From: an uncultured Collinsella sp.
Lineage (GTDB): Bacteria > Actinomycetota > Coriobacteriia > Coriobacteriales > Coriobacteriaceae
Reading direction: 5' to 3'
NCBI GenBank assembly: GCA_900541185.1
Contig: UQIQ01000012.1
Coordinates: 1 to 40,405 of the forward strand
DNA: 40,405 nt
The notes under the pieces are model-generated. The model saw nothing but the letters and a program-made list of their open reading frames with translations. It was not told the origin of the DNA and ran no database searches. The position numbers and the translations under genes were made by a program. Numbering within the stretch: the first letter of the stretch is position 1; each line of letters opens with the position of its first letter. This document shows, piece after piece, positions 7,469 to 16,593 of this stretch.

Positions 7469-8815
7469 CTACTCGAAGCTCAGCTGCTCCAGACGATCAA
7501 AGACCGTGTCGATACGGGTGAGGAAGTCCCACGGATCAAAGATCTCGTCGAGCTTCTCCTGACTGACGGTGCAGCGCGGGTCGGCCTCGAGACGCTCCTT
7601 AAAGGTGGGGCCGGAGACACAATCCTGTACCTCGTGCCAAGTTGCCATGGCGTTCTCCTGCACAATGGCGTACGCGTCCTCGCGGGTGATGCCCGTGTCG
7701 ACGAGGGCGAGCAGCACCTTGGAGGAGAAGATGAGGCCGCGGGTCTTATTGAGGTTGGCCATCATGCGGGCAGGGTACAGCTGCAGGCCGTCGATAACGC
7801 GGATGAGGCACTGGAACATGTGGTCGAGGGCGATGAAGCTATCGGCCTGGGCGACGCGCTCGGCAGAGGAGTGCGAAATGTCACGCTCGTGCCACAGGGC
7901 GACGTTATCGAAGGCAACCTGGGCGTTGGACTTCACGACGCGCGACAGACCGCAGACTTTCTCCATGGTGATGGGGTTGCGCTTGTGCGGCATGGCTGAG
8001 CTGCCCTTTTGGCCCTTACGGAACGGCTCCTCGGCCTCGAGCGTATCAGTCTTCTGCAGATTGCGGACCTCGGTAGCGATGCGCTCGCAGGTGGCTGCGG
8101 TGGTGGCGAGAACGCCGGCGAGATAGGCGTGATGGTCGCGGCTGATAACCTGCGTGGACAGCGGGTCGTGAACCAGGCCCAGGTGCTCGCAGACATACTC
8201 CTCGACGAACGGCTCGATGGAGCTGTACGTGCCGACAGCGCCCGAGATGGCACCAAAGGCAACATTCTTGCGGGCGTCCTCAAGACGATCCAGATCGCGC
8301 TTGAGCTCCCAGGCCCAAGAGCCAAACTTCATGCCGAAGGTCATCGGCTCGGCGTGGATGCCATGAGTGCGGCCGGCACAGAGCGTGTTGCGCTCCTCAA
8401 AGGCGCGACGCTTGCAAATCTCGCCGAGCTTCTTGACGTCCTCGATGATCAGGTCGCAGGCCTGGGTGAGCTGGTAGCACAGGGCCGTGTCGCCCAGATC
8501 CGAGCTGGTCATGCCATAGTGAACCCAGCGGCTGGGCTTGGGGTCGCCCTCGGGAACATCGGCATCGATGTATTCCTTCATGTTGGTCAGGAAGGCAATG
8601 ACGTCGTGGCGCGTGACTTCCTCGATCTCATCGACCTTCGCCTTCTCAAAGTTGGCATGGTCGCGGATCCACTGGGCCTCGTCTTTGGAAATACCGATCT
8701 TGCCGAGCTCCGCCTGGGCCTCGCAGGCCAGAACCTCGATCTCCTGCCAAATGGCGTACTTGTTCTCGAGGGAGAAGATGTGTCCCATCTCCGGGCGGGT
8801 ATAGCGATCGATCAT
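7469..8815 (-). CDS. purB: Adenylosuccinate lyase
   Basis: Cleaves SAICAR to AICAR and adenylosuccinate to AMP, giving fumarate in both cases. It is a cytoplasmic homotetramer of the fumarase/aspartase superfamily. At 448 residues it has normal length. The superfamily signature GSSAMPHKRNPI is at about 271-282 and contains the flexible-loop serines, and the upstream GRTHGIHAEPMTFG and MTSSDLGDTA segments carry the other active-site residues. The ATG at 8815 has AGGAG five bases upstream, so I chose it over an in-frame start at 8881. A TACAAT box at 8860-8865 (minus) may be the -10 of its promoter, but the -35 is poor. Confidence 0.96.
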   Translation of the reverse strand: MIDRYTRPEMGHIFSLENKYAIWQEIEVLACEAQAELGKIGISKDEAQWIRDHANFEKAKVDEIEEVTRHDVIAFLTNMKEYIDADVPEGDPKPSRWVHYGMTSSDLGDTALCYQLTQACDLIIEDVKKLGEICKRRAFEERNTLCAGRTHGIHAEPMTFGMKFGSWAWELKRDLDRLEDARKNVAFGAISGAVGTYSSIEPFVEEYVCEHLGLVHDPLSTQVISRDHHAYLAGVLATTAATCERIATEVRNLQKTDTLEAEEPFRKGQKGSSAMPHKRNPITMEKVCGLSRVVKSNAQVAFDNVALWHERDISHSSAERVAQADSFIALDHMFQCLIRVIDGLQLYPARMMANLNKTRGLIFSSKVLLALVDTGITREDAYAIVQENAMATWHEVQDCVSGPTFKERLEADPRCTVSQEKLDEIFDPWDFLTRIDTVFDRLEQLSFE

Positions 8816-8880
8816 AGCGGCTCCTTTTTGGTTATTGGCACGTTGGTCGTAACCCATCCATTGTACCGTGCGCAGGTGCA

Positions 8881-9060
8881 AGTATGGGCAGCAGGCATTA
8901 ACCTAACATTTTGCCGCAAGAGCAGCCATGGGGACATCCGCGTATTTGCTTCGCAAATCCGCACCGGCTGCGGCCGCCTATCGGCGACCTTGCCTGCTCG
9001 CTATAAACGCTTCGCGTTTATTTAACGCTCGCACCCTGTCGGGTTCGAGTCCCGGCACTT
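8881..9060. repeat. Structured intergenic element with two TTC-loop hairpins
   Basis: Between purB and tRNA-Gly there is no gene. Two perfect hairpins share the same three-base loop: ATTTGC-TTC-GCAAAT (8944-8958) and ATAAACGC-TTC-GCGTTTAT (9003-9021). They are followed by a T-arm-like sequence at 9040-9054 that is an exact inverted copy of 15 bases of the tRNA-Gly T-arm. The organisation suggests a dispersed extragenic repeat, though only one copy is in this window. Confidence 0.4.
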
Positions 9061-9063
9061 TAT

Positions 9064-9097
9064 TGAAAAAGGCACGGTAACGAAACGTTACCGTGCC
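9064..9097 (-). terminator. Rho-independent terminator of tRNA-Gly
   Basis: A perfect 12-bp stem (9071-9082 with 9086-9097) with an AAA loop is followed on the minus strand by five T. It lies 11 nt after the encoded CCA of tRNA-Gly. Confidence 0.9.
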
Positions 9098-9108
9098 TGA
9101 AATTCGAA

Positions 9109-9183
9109 TGGAGCGGGCAACGGGACTCGAACCCGCGAGTGTCAGCTTGGGAAGCTGATGCCTTACCACTTGGCGATGCCCGC
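9109..9183 (-). tRNA. tRNA-Gly (anticodon TCC), CCA encoded
   Basis: Reads on the minus strand. The acceptor stem GCGGGCA (9177-9183) pairs with TGCCCGC (9113-9119), the discriminator is T, and 3' CCA is encoded at 9109-9111. The anticodon loop CTTCCCA gives anticodon TCC for glycine. The T-loop is TTCGAGT. It has its own promoter upstream and a strong terminator downstream. Confidence 0.95.
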
Positions 9184-9196
9184 ATATGTGGGGGAT

Positions 9197-9226
9197 AGTA
9201 TAACGCGGTTGTCTTGTTCGATACAA
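9197..9226 (-). promoter_or_regulatory. Promoter of tRNA-Gly
   Basis: On the minus strand a -10 box TATACT (9197-9202) and a weak -35 box TTGTAT (9221-9226) are 18 bp apart. The expected start point falls close to base 9190, a few bases before the mature tRNA. Confidence 0.55.
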
Positions 9227-9480
9227 GGGTGGCGATGCTTGTTTTAGCTGTGGAGATTCGTTTGAAAATCGCGTCAATTGTGGAGACGAGGACCTTTGGC
9301 TTCCTGTTCCCCTTATCTTCTACCTGCGCTTTTGCTTGATTGTTGTATTTGAGCTCAATTTGTCAGGAATTGGGCAAGCTTTTGGTCAGGCTCCGGTACT
9401 TACCCGCATGAACCTCGGGGGTAGCCTCATCCTACGCGTCGCAGCCTCCCCGTGCGGCGCACGAGGGATAAGGAGCAGCC
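9227..9480. other. Leader region of the adhesin gene
   Basis: Non-coding. It must hold the adhesin promoter, but I see no box pair good enough to name. The only clear signal is the ribosome binding site AAGGAG five bases before the ATG at 9481. Confidence 0.4.
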
Positions 9481-12400
9481 ATGTCCAACGCACCCACGCA
9501 CTCTGTCCACAGCGCAATCGCAACAGGTCCGCTGCTCCTGTTCCTCTTCCTGCTTTTCGGCTGCCTGGCACCGGGAGCCGCATTTGCCGTCGATGGCTAC
9601 GACCAGCTCGGCTTCCGCACTATTAGCGATGATTGTGGGCCCTTCTTCATCGGCAAGTATGAAGCTCAAGACACCTCGATTGCCTACTGCATGAACCAGG
9701 AGCGCCCCGGCCCCACCAAACCGGGTGGCCCATGGCTCAACTTTGATCAAGGCTGGGTGTGGCTCGACGACGAGTTCGCGGCAATCGTTTGTCACGGATA
9801 TCCCACCACCACGTCGTTTGGCGGTTACCATCTTTCACCCGATCGCGCCCGCGCCGCCACCCAGCTTGCCGTATGGATGCTCAACGGCACTACCCATGTC
9901 GACGGCACCTACTCCTACACGACCGCTCAGGGTAAAACCAAGAGCGGACACTTTACCGCCGACAATGAAGTCGTGGCGGCTGCGCGGTGGCTCCACGACA
10001 GCGCAAAATCAGGAAGCATCAAAGCCGCTCCGCACCGCGCGCGACGCTATCTAGGGGCCGTATCGGGCGGCAGCGAACGTCAAGACATGCTCTATGTACT
10101 GCCGGCGGTCTCTGTTTCCTTCCAAAAGCAGTCTGCTAACACCGTTATTACCAGCGGAAACAATACCTATCAGTTTACCGGGGCAACATTCGATATTTTT
10201 GAGAGCGCCAGCGGCGCGCGTGTCGGCACCATCAAGATGGACAGCAACGGTCGAGCGCAAGCAACACTTCTGCCCAACACGGCATACTACCTAGTTGAAA
10301 CGAAGGCGCCGGCCGGCTATGTCCCCCGCCACGATCGTATTGCCTTTACCACGGGGAATGACGGCGGGCGGGTCGCCATTGATGAACAGCCCGGCACCAT
10401 CAACCTGCGTATCGTAAAACTCGATGCCGCGACGAATGCCGGCCCCCAGGTGGGATCTTCACTCGCAGGAGCAGAGTTCACGTGTGTGTCGCAATCAACC
10501 CCTGGATGGGCACAAATCCTCACGACCGACGAAAGCGGTCGGGCCGCCCTCGCCGATGTCCCCTTAGGAACCTTTACCATCTACGAATCAAAAGCCCCCG
10601 AGGGCTACCTGCCATCCAACGACAGCTGGACCTATACCGTTGGAGCCGACCAGCTCGGCGATTCAGGCGTGGTCGAGATCGAATCTCGCGTTTCCGATAT
10701 CCCCATTGCGTTTAACCTTGAGATTTCCAAATTCAAGGATTACGGCAATAGCGACCAATCCGGCCTGGAGCAGCCGGCGGAAGGTGTTGTCTTTGAGGTT
10801 GTCAGCAACAGCTCTCAGCAGGTTGTTGGCACACTGACCACAAACGTCTATGGCTTTGCCTCCACCAAAGATCAGCCCGAAGCATGGTTCGGCGCAGGCA
10901 AGCGACCCGCCGGTGTCCACGGAGCCGTCCCATACGACCGTGCCGGCTACACGGTTCGCGAGGTTCCGGAAACCGTCCCCGAGGGTTTTAAACGTGCAGG
11001 GGAATGGACCGTCGGGGCCAATCAGATTTCCAACGGCGCCGAGCTTCAATATATCGTGGACAACCACGCGCTGTCGACGCATCTCCAGATTGTAAAACGC
11101 GATGCCCAAACAGGCGCTTCTGTTCCACTAGCCGGATTCACCTTCCAACTCCTAGACAGCAATCACGAACCTGTCTCACAAACTTGCTGGTATCCAGCAC
11201 ATAACGTAATGGACACCTTTACGACTGACGCGACCGGGACCGTCACACTGCCCGAATCGCTCGTGCCGGGCACCTATTATGTACGCGAAACCTCGGCCAA
11301 AGAGCCCTATCTTGTCGGCGAAGAGATCGAGGTAAACATACCCGCCGACATGAACCTAACGCCCGTTGCAATCGCCTCGTATTATGACCACGCCGCGACC
11401 GGAAACATCAGGATCGTTAAAACCGATGCCATAGACGGCAGCAGCCTCGCGGGCGCCGTCTTTGAGATCCGTGCCTCGGGTGATATCGTGCGCCCCGACG
11501 GTAGCATTGCCGCGCTCGACGGTGAGACTGTCGCGACCGTCACGACGGATGAAACTGGAGAAGCACGCGCGGGCAACCTCCCACTGGGATCTGGCACCGC
11601 ACGCTACGAGGTTGTCGAGACTCAAGCGCCGGCAGGCTTCTTGCTCGATCAGACAACCCATATTGTCGACCTTACTTATGCCGACCAGAAAACACCCGTT
11701 GTAGAAGCACGGCTTAACGTATCCGACGATTACACCAAGGTTGATATCTCCAAGGTCGATGCAAGCGGTGAGCAGGAAGTGGAAGGCGCACAGCTCGCCT
11801 TATATGGTCCCGATAAAACCGAAATAGACTCCTGGACCTCATCCGACAAGCCACACCGCGTCGAACATCTTGCACCCGGCACCTACTCGTTGCGCGAAAT
11901 GATGTCTCCGCGGACCTATGACCTTGCCGAGGAGATAACGTTTGAAATAAAGGATACGGGAGAAGTCCAATCCGTCGCGATGAAGGATGCGCCCATCGAG
12001 ATCAAGGGGCAGGTCGACAAGCGTCAGGAACTTGTCCAACCTATCGAAAAGGGCCTGTTGGCTAACGGCGATGGTAAAAACCGTGCCGCGATGCAAACCA
12101 ATACGGATGGGCTTTTCTCCTATACCATCGACGCTCGAAACGATTCAACTACCTGGGTTGATGAGTTCACAATTACCGATGATCTTGAGTGTGCCGAGGA
12201 CGATACGGCGAGATTCGTCTCAATCGAAACCCCCGTCGCCATCGGCGACCTCAACGGTCTGTGCAACGTGTGGTATCGCACGACGCCGTTGGACTCGACA
12301 GACGTCGATGAACCGGCGAACGCGACACTTGACGATGGACACGAAAATCCTTGGCTTGAGTCCGACGAAGTAAAAGAGAGCCTTGGTGAGGACTGTCGCC

Positions 12401-12912
12401 TCGTCGATTACGACGGCTGGCGCCTCTGGAAGGCGGATGTCTCGACCACGGAATCCACCACACTCGAGGCGGAAGAGCTCGACCTTACACCCAATACCGT
12501 CGTAACGGGCATTCGAATTGAATACGGTGCGGTAGCCGCCGACTTTACGACTCGAAGCGATGCGGATTCTTGGACCCGCGATGATCTCAAAGATGAGCAC
12601 GACGACCTTGACGATGCCAAAGCAATCCTTGGCACAGACGCTCGGGGCGCAATCGTGCACATGCAGGCGACGTCGGCTTATACGCCCCAAACCGCACTCA
12701 CCAACAGCGCACGCGTCGATCTTTGCCGCAACGGCGGCGGCGATAAACTTGAGTCACATGACGAGGACCGTGTCATTCAACGCTGTACCCTACTGCAGGA
12801 CCTACCGGCAACAGGATCAGTTCCCATCGCCGCTTGCATCACCGCGCTCCTGACCTCGGGTGCCGCAGCCCTATGGTTCGCTCGCCTTAGGTCGACCCCA
12901 AAGAAGCGCTAG
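9481..12912 (+). CDS. LPxTG-anchored thioester/Cna-B adhesin
   Basis: A 1143-residue cell-wall surface protein. A signal peptide (about 1-36, hydrophobic run LLLFLFLLFG, cleavage near AFA) is followed by a thioester domain: Cys70 in AYCMN and Gln128 in ATQLAVW match the Cys-Gln pair that forms the covalent host-binding bond in thioester adhesins. Then come about six Cna-B/SpaA-like domains, each starting with a Lys strand (SFQKQ, LRIVKLD, LEISKF, LQIVKRD, IRIVKTD, VDISKVD) and most ending in an E-box such as YYLVETKAPAGY or YEVVETQAPAGF, which supply isopeptide cross-links. A long acidic stalk region (about 860-1100) precedes LPATG (1108-1112), a membrane helix and the tail RLRSTPKKR. No sortase is nearby. 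It is head-on to replication and isolated by a terminator. Confidence 0.93.
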   Translation: MSNAPTHSVHSAIATGPLLLFLFLLFGCLAPGAAFAVDGYDQLGFRTISDDCGPFFIGKYEAQDTSIAYCMNQERPGPTKPGGPWLNFDQGWVWLDDEFAAIVCHGYPTTTSFGGYHLSPDRARAATQLAVWMLNGTTHVDGTYSYTTAQGKTKSGHFTADNEVVAAARWLHDSAKSGSIKAAPHRARRYLGAVSGGSERQDMLYVLPAVSVSFQKQSANTVITSGNNTYQFTGATFDIFESASGARVGTIKMDSNGRAQATLLPNTAYYLVETKAPAGYVPRHDRIAFTTGNDGGRVAIDEQPGTINLRIVKLDAATNAGPQVGSSLAGAEFTCVSQSTPGWAQILTTDESGRAALADVPLGTFTIYESKAPEGYLPSNDSWTYTVGADQLGDSGVVEIESRVSDIPIAFNLEISKFKDYGNSDQSGLEQPAEGVVFEVVSNSSQQVVGTLTTNVYGFASTKDQPEAWFGAGKRPAGVHGAVPYDRAGYTVREVPETVPEGFKRAGEWTVGANQISNGAELQYIVDNHALSTHLQIVKRDAQTGASVPLAGFTFQLLDSNHEPVSQTCWYPAHNVMDTFTTDATGTVTLPESLVPGTYYVRETSAKEPYLVGEEIEVNIPADMNLTPVAIASYYDHAATGNIRIVKTDAIDGSSLAGAVFEIRASGDIVRPDGSIAALDGETVATVTTDETGEARAGNLPLGSGTARYEVVETQAPAGFLLDQTTHIVDLTYADQKTPVVEARLNVSDDYTKVDISKVDASGEQEVEGAQLALYGPDKTEIDSWTSSDKPHRVEHLAPGTYSLREMMSPRTYDLAEEITFEIKDTGEVQSVAMKDAPIEIKGQVDKRQELVQPIEKGLLANGDGKNRAAMQTNTDGLFSYTIDARNDSTTWVDEFTITDDLECAEDDTARFVSIETPVAIGDLNGLCNVWYRTTPLDSTDVDEPANATLDDGHENPWLESDEVKESLGEDCRLVDYDGWRLWKADVSTTESTTLEAEELDLTPNTVVTGIRIEYGAVAADFTTRSDADSWTRDDLKDEHDDLDDAKAILGTDARGAIVHMQATSAYTPQTALTNSARVDLCRNGGGDKLESHDEDRVIQRCTLLQDLPATGSVPIAACITALLTSGAAALWFARLRSTPKKR

Positions 12913-12921
12913 CGCGATGAA

Positions 12922-12957
12922 AAAGCGGGCGAGCCAGTCCCCTGGCTCGCCCGCTTT
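12922..12957. terminator. Bidirectional terminator
   Basis: A perfect 15-bp stem (12922-12936 with 12943-12957) is flanked by A on the left and T on the right. It can end both the adhesin gene (plus) and the small membrane gene (minus). Confidence 0.85.
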
Positions 12958-12978
12958 CAATCATGTAAATCGCCGTAT

Positions 12979-13197
12979 CTACTCTGCAGACGAAGATCCA
13001 CCATCAACGATTGCCTGCTCGGACTCAGGAATCCCATCGGCACCCGTACTCTGTTCTTGCTCCACCTCTTCGCTGATTGCGGAGGCGGGGGTCGAGCCCT
13101 TTGCACCCACGATGTAGGCAGCCCCAAATCCTAACGCAATGGCAATCAAGGTCAAAATCACGTAGACAGGCCAATGGCGCTTAATATACGAAAACAC
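12979..13197 (-). CDS. Small single-pass membrane protein
   Basis: A 72-residue protein with one membrane segment (about 11-31, VYVILTLIAIALGFGAAYIVG) and an acidic Glu/Ser-rich tail expected outside the cell. AAGGAG is five bases before the ATG. It begins 21 nt after the stop of the large M28-like membrane protein and is probably in its operon. I do not recognise the family. It could be an accessory subunit of its neighbour. Confidence 0.75.
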   Translation of the reverse strand: MFSYIKRHWPVYVILTLIAIALGFGAAYIVGAKGSTPASAISEEVEQEQSTGADGIPESEQAIVDGGSSSAE

Positions 13198-13218
13198 GTT
13201 GACTCCTTAGAGCTCCGT

Positions 13219-16200
13219 CTACGAACGGCGGATAACCTCGGTCACGACCTCGGATACCGTGGCAATGTTCGTCGGGTTGACATTGTGGGGCAGGTCGTTC
13301 TCGGTACGAGCGCAAGCCAGACGCGTGCCGTCCACGCCGGCGATGGTGAGGGCTCGGCGGCTCGCCTCGAGCGCGGCATAGGCATCGGTCTTGGCATAGG
13401 GCATCTCGAGCGCGCCACAATCGACATGGAACGACTTGCACACCTTGCTGACCAGGTTCATGATGCGGCGATCGCCCTTGAGCAGCTGCTGTTCGCCCTC
13501 GACCGTCACCACCGAAAGCCTACCGGCGCCGACGGATTCAAGATTGATGAAGAATACGCCGCGGAGCTTATCGCGATGCGAAGCCAAGAAGGCCTTCATG
13601 CCGGCGCCATCACAATCCGAGGCGCCCGTTGCCACAAACCAGATATCGTGACCGAGCAGCTCATCATCGCCCATAGAGGCGACAGCCGAGAGCATATCTT
13701 CGGAAGAAGCGCCATCGGAAGACGTAGCGCCGCCCTTCCAGCCATCGTTATCGTCCTCGAAGTTATCCCACGAACCGATACCGCGACCGGACTTCTTGGC
13801 ATCGTAATCGTCTTCGACGCCCAGCCAATCACTCATGCTGTCCTGCTCGTTTTTCCTTTTACGACCGAACAGGCCACCCAGGCCGCGTTTGCGAGACTTG
13901 GGTGCCGCCGGGGCGGGAGCCGAAATGGTCTCGATCGGCTGCGCGCCCGACGCAACGGGCACAGAAGGCGCAACGGGTGCCGATGTGGGTTCGGGACCCT
14001 GGGCAGTAGCAAAGGGGTCGTTGACCTGGGCAGAGGGATCGGGAAGGTCGAACAGCGACGTGCGAGACGCAACGTTTGCCTGCTTCATAGACGGCAGCGA
14101 CGAATCGGGGACCGAAGCCAGCGGAGACGAGGAAGGTGCAGGCGACGGTGCCGACGCCGGATCGGGAACATTCATCTGCGGACGCGGCGATGCCTGGGAG
14201 GAAATCTGGGCCATAAGGGAATCGACCGTTTCGTCCTGGGTGGGAGCGACATTGGCAACCGTGGCACCGGAACCACTCGGGGTCGGCATGGTGAAAATCT
14301 GCGTGGAGTAAGGCCTCGACTCATCCGTCTCGGGAGTCTCGGAAACCGCAGGCACTTCCTCCTGCTCGACCTCGGTCGAATCACCTTGATCGGCTGCCGC
14401 GTATTGCTCTTCGTCAGAGTTGGCCTCGACGGACTCGTCCTCGGCGGCATCTTGGATTTCGGCAGCATCAATGGGCTCGTCATCGTCTGCCGCGTCGCCC
14501 TGCTCATCGGAAATAGGAAGGGGCTCGGCAATTGCGGTGCCTTGCTTTTCAAACGTTATCGTGGAATCGAACTGCGCGGCATCAAACGACATGATGCTAT
14601 CGACGTGCTGCTGAGCCTCGAAAGACGTTGTTGCCTCAACAACATCCGCTGACGTCGGTTGCTGGGACTCAAAGGACGTCGTAGCTTCGGCAGCGTCGAC
14701 GGGCCCGGACTGCATAGCCTCGTTCTGCTCGAACTCTTGCGCCGCGCGCTCACGTGCCGCCTCGGCTGCCTGCTGCTGAGCGATAGCCTCCTGCTCGGCA
14801 GCCTCGCGTGCGGCAGCGCGCTTCTCCTCGAAATCGTCGACAAATTTCCTGCCCTTTGCAAGCGCACCCTTAAAGAAGCTGGAAGCGCTGGCGCCAATCG
14901 AAGAGAACGCGGATGCAATATCGGCATGGGGCGTTGCCGCGGGAATCTCGGCAGAGAAATCAGTATCGCTCTCGTAAGACACGCGCCTCGGCTGTTCAAC
15001 GTAATCGTCGTCAGACTCGTCCGCAACGTCTTGCGCCGGCGCGGCGGGAGCCAAAATGTCCAGTCCTGCCGCGGGATCGATCGCGGACACCGCCTCGGGC
15101 TCGGCAACGGCAGCGGTAACCGCGGCAGACTCATCATCCGCAGTGACAACGGGCGCAGGCTCGGGCTCAAACGTCGGCTCCTCGCCCTCCTCGTAATCGA
15201 GCGTGCAGGACTCGGGAAGCATTCCGAGTGCACGGATGGCATCCGAACCAAAGCGAATGTTGCCGGCGGCGTTGCGATAGAGCTTGGGCTCGGGCTCGGC
15301 CGCGGCAGGCTCCTCCGCCGGCTCAGCAGCGGGAACCTCGTCATTGAACTCTTCGGCCTGGACAGCCTGATTCTGATCCTCGGGCACGATGGCGCCAATC
15401 AGCGTCTCGTCGGCAGACGCACCCTCAAAGCCCTCAATCTGCTCGTCAAAAGCCTCGCCCTGTTCGGGCTCGGTTTGAGCGTCGGGAGCAATCGGCTGAC
15501 CGAACTCGTCCTCGGCGTAGGTAGGCTCTTCGTACTCGATGGTGTTGCCGTAGTCGTTTTGCTGCTGGGCCGCGGCATACTCCGCCGCCGCGCGCGCCAT
15601 TTCCTCGGCACGACGTTTCTGCTCCCCAAAATAGGTATCGAACGGAACATCGTCGGGAAACTCGTTCTCGCCCTGGAAGGGAGCAACGTTGTCCATAACG
15701 CCGAGCATAGCGGCGACAGAAGACTTGTTGCACACCGCGCCGGACGTATAGGGAAGAACGTGGCGGTTAGAGATGATGTTTGCCGCGTTGGCAAGTGCAA
15801 CGAGGGAAGCGAGGATCGCGACAATCCACAGCAGAACCTTGAGCGCGCCGGGGAGCGGCAGGATACGCAGGATGGCAACGGCAGCAGGGGCAATCGTGGC
15901 AACGGGCAACAGCTTGGCGATGAGCGCACGATACGAAGCATAGGGCTCGCGGGCGAGCAGCTCAGCACGGGGAGAGTCGTAGTGTGCGACAACGACCACC
16001 GGGCGGTTGCGCGGAGACGCGAGCGGGCCCGAGGCCTTGTGGTAGGCGATGACATTTTGGCTCACGCCCGTCTTGCCCAGGCGCGAAACCACGGGGTGGC
16101 CCGTGCGCTCGAGCACGTAAAGAACGGCGCCGACAATGGCCAGCAAGGTGCCGACCAAGCCGATACCGCCGCCGATGCCCATCAGCAGGGCGCCGGCAAA

Positions 16201-16395
16201 CGCAAGAATACCGGTAACGGCAAATGCCAATCTACTGGGCGCCGGGGCATTGAACTCCTGAACCTCGGGGTCAAAGCCGTGGTTGCGGAAGATCTGAGCG
16301 ATATCCTCGGCAGCCAAGCGCTCTTCTTCGCTGCATGCCGGCGTAATGCCGGTGTTCTGCAGCAGGTGGTTAATATAGTTCTGGGTGTTCGCCAT
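13219..16395 (-). CDS. Giant M28-peptidase-like membrane protein
   Basis: A 1058-residue protein. The N-terminal part holds two pairs of membrane helices (about 55-95 and 158-208) around an M28-like segment VVVVAHYDSPRAE (His138, Asp140). A second M28-like segment follows (TSGAVCNKSSVAAML, 217-231). Then about 650 residues of acidic, Pro/Ala/Glu-rich low-complexity sequence interrupt the fold, and the C-terminal 150 residues return to it (IWFVATGASD, INLESVG, KTDAY, LPHNVNP with His1037). Compared with active M28 enzymes the bridging Asp appears to be Cys222 or Asn223 and the catalytic Glu pair is Ser926-Asp927, so activity is doubtful. The ATG at 16395 has GGAG; an in-frame start at 16545 is less likely. 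Confidence 0.75.
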   Translation of the reverse strand: MANTQNYINHLLQNTGITPACSEEERLAAEDIAQIFRNHGFDPEVQEFNAPAPSRLAFAVTGILAFAGALLMGIGGGIGLVGTLLAIVGAVLYVLERTGHPVVSRLGKTGVSQNVIAYHKASGPLASPRNRPVVVVAHYDSPRAELLAREPYASYRALIAKLLPVATIAPAAVAILRILPLPGALKVLLWIVAILASLVALANAANIISNRHVLPYTSGAVCNKSSVAAMLGVMDNVAPFQGENEFPDDVPFDTYFGEQKRRAEEMARAAAEYAAAQQQNDYGNTIEYEEPTYAEDEFGQPIAPDAQTEPEQGEAFDEQIEGFEGASADETLIGAIVPEDQNQAVQAEEFNDEVPAAEPAEEPAAAEPEPKLYRNAAGNIRFGSDAIRALGMLPESCTLDYEEGEEPTFEPEPAPVVTADDESAAVTAAVAEPEAVSAIDPAAGLDILAPAAPAQDVADESDDDYVEQPRRVSYESDTDFSAEIPAATPHADIASAFSSIGASASSFFKGALAKGRKFVDDFEEKRAAAREAAEQEAIAQQQAAEAARERAAQEFEQNEAMQSGPVDAAEATTSFESQQPTSADVVEATTSFEAQQHVDSIMSFDAAQFDSTITFEKQGTAIAEPLPISDEQGDAADDDEPIDAAEIQDAAEDESVEANSDEEQYAAADQGDSTEVEQEEVPAVSETPETDESRPYSTQIFTMPTPSGSGATVANVAPTQDETVDSLMAQISSQASPRPQMNVPDPASAPSPAPSSSPLASVPDSSLPSMKQANVASRTSLFDLPDPSAQVNDPFATAQGPEPTSAPVAPSVPVASGAQPIETISAPAPAAPKSRKRGLGGLFGRKRKNEQDSMSDWLGVEDDYDAKKSGRGIGSWDNFEDDNDGWKGGATSSDGASSEDMLSAVASMGDDELLGHDIWFVATGASDCDGAGMKAFLASHRDKLRGVFFINLESVGAGRLSVVTVEGEQQLLKGDRRIMNLVSKVCKSFHVDCGALEMPYAKTDAYAALEASRRALTIAGVDGTRLACARTENDLPHNVNPTNIATVSEVVTEVIRRS

Positions 16396-16593
16396 GTGCG
16401 CTCCACATCCATAATCCGACAAATAGGCCCAATGCATGCACATTAGAACCGTATATAGTCGAAAGTATACCCCGAGCGAGCGCAAACGACCGAATTCGGG
16501 CCATCTTAACGCCTCGACCGGACAAGGATATAGCCTAATCTCCATATCGGACTAAAATCATGGCAGCAAACCACCTTCTCATGCGAGGACTCT

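Noticed and set aside
14659..16446. 595-codon open frame opposite the M28-like gene
   Set aside because: Shadow of a GC-rich low-complexity gene; the minus-strand product has membrane helices, family motifs and a ribosome binding site.
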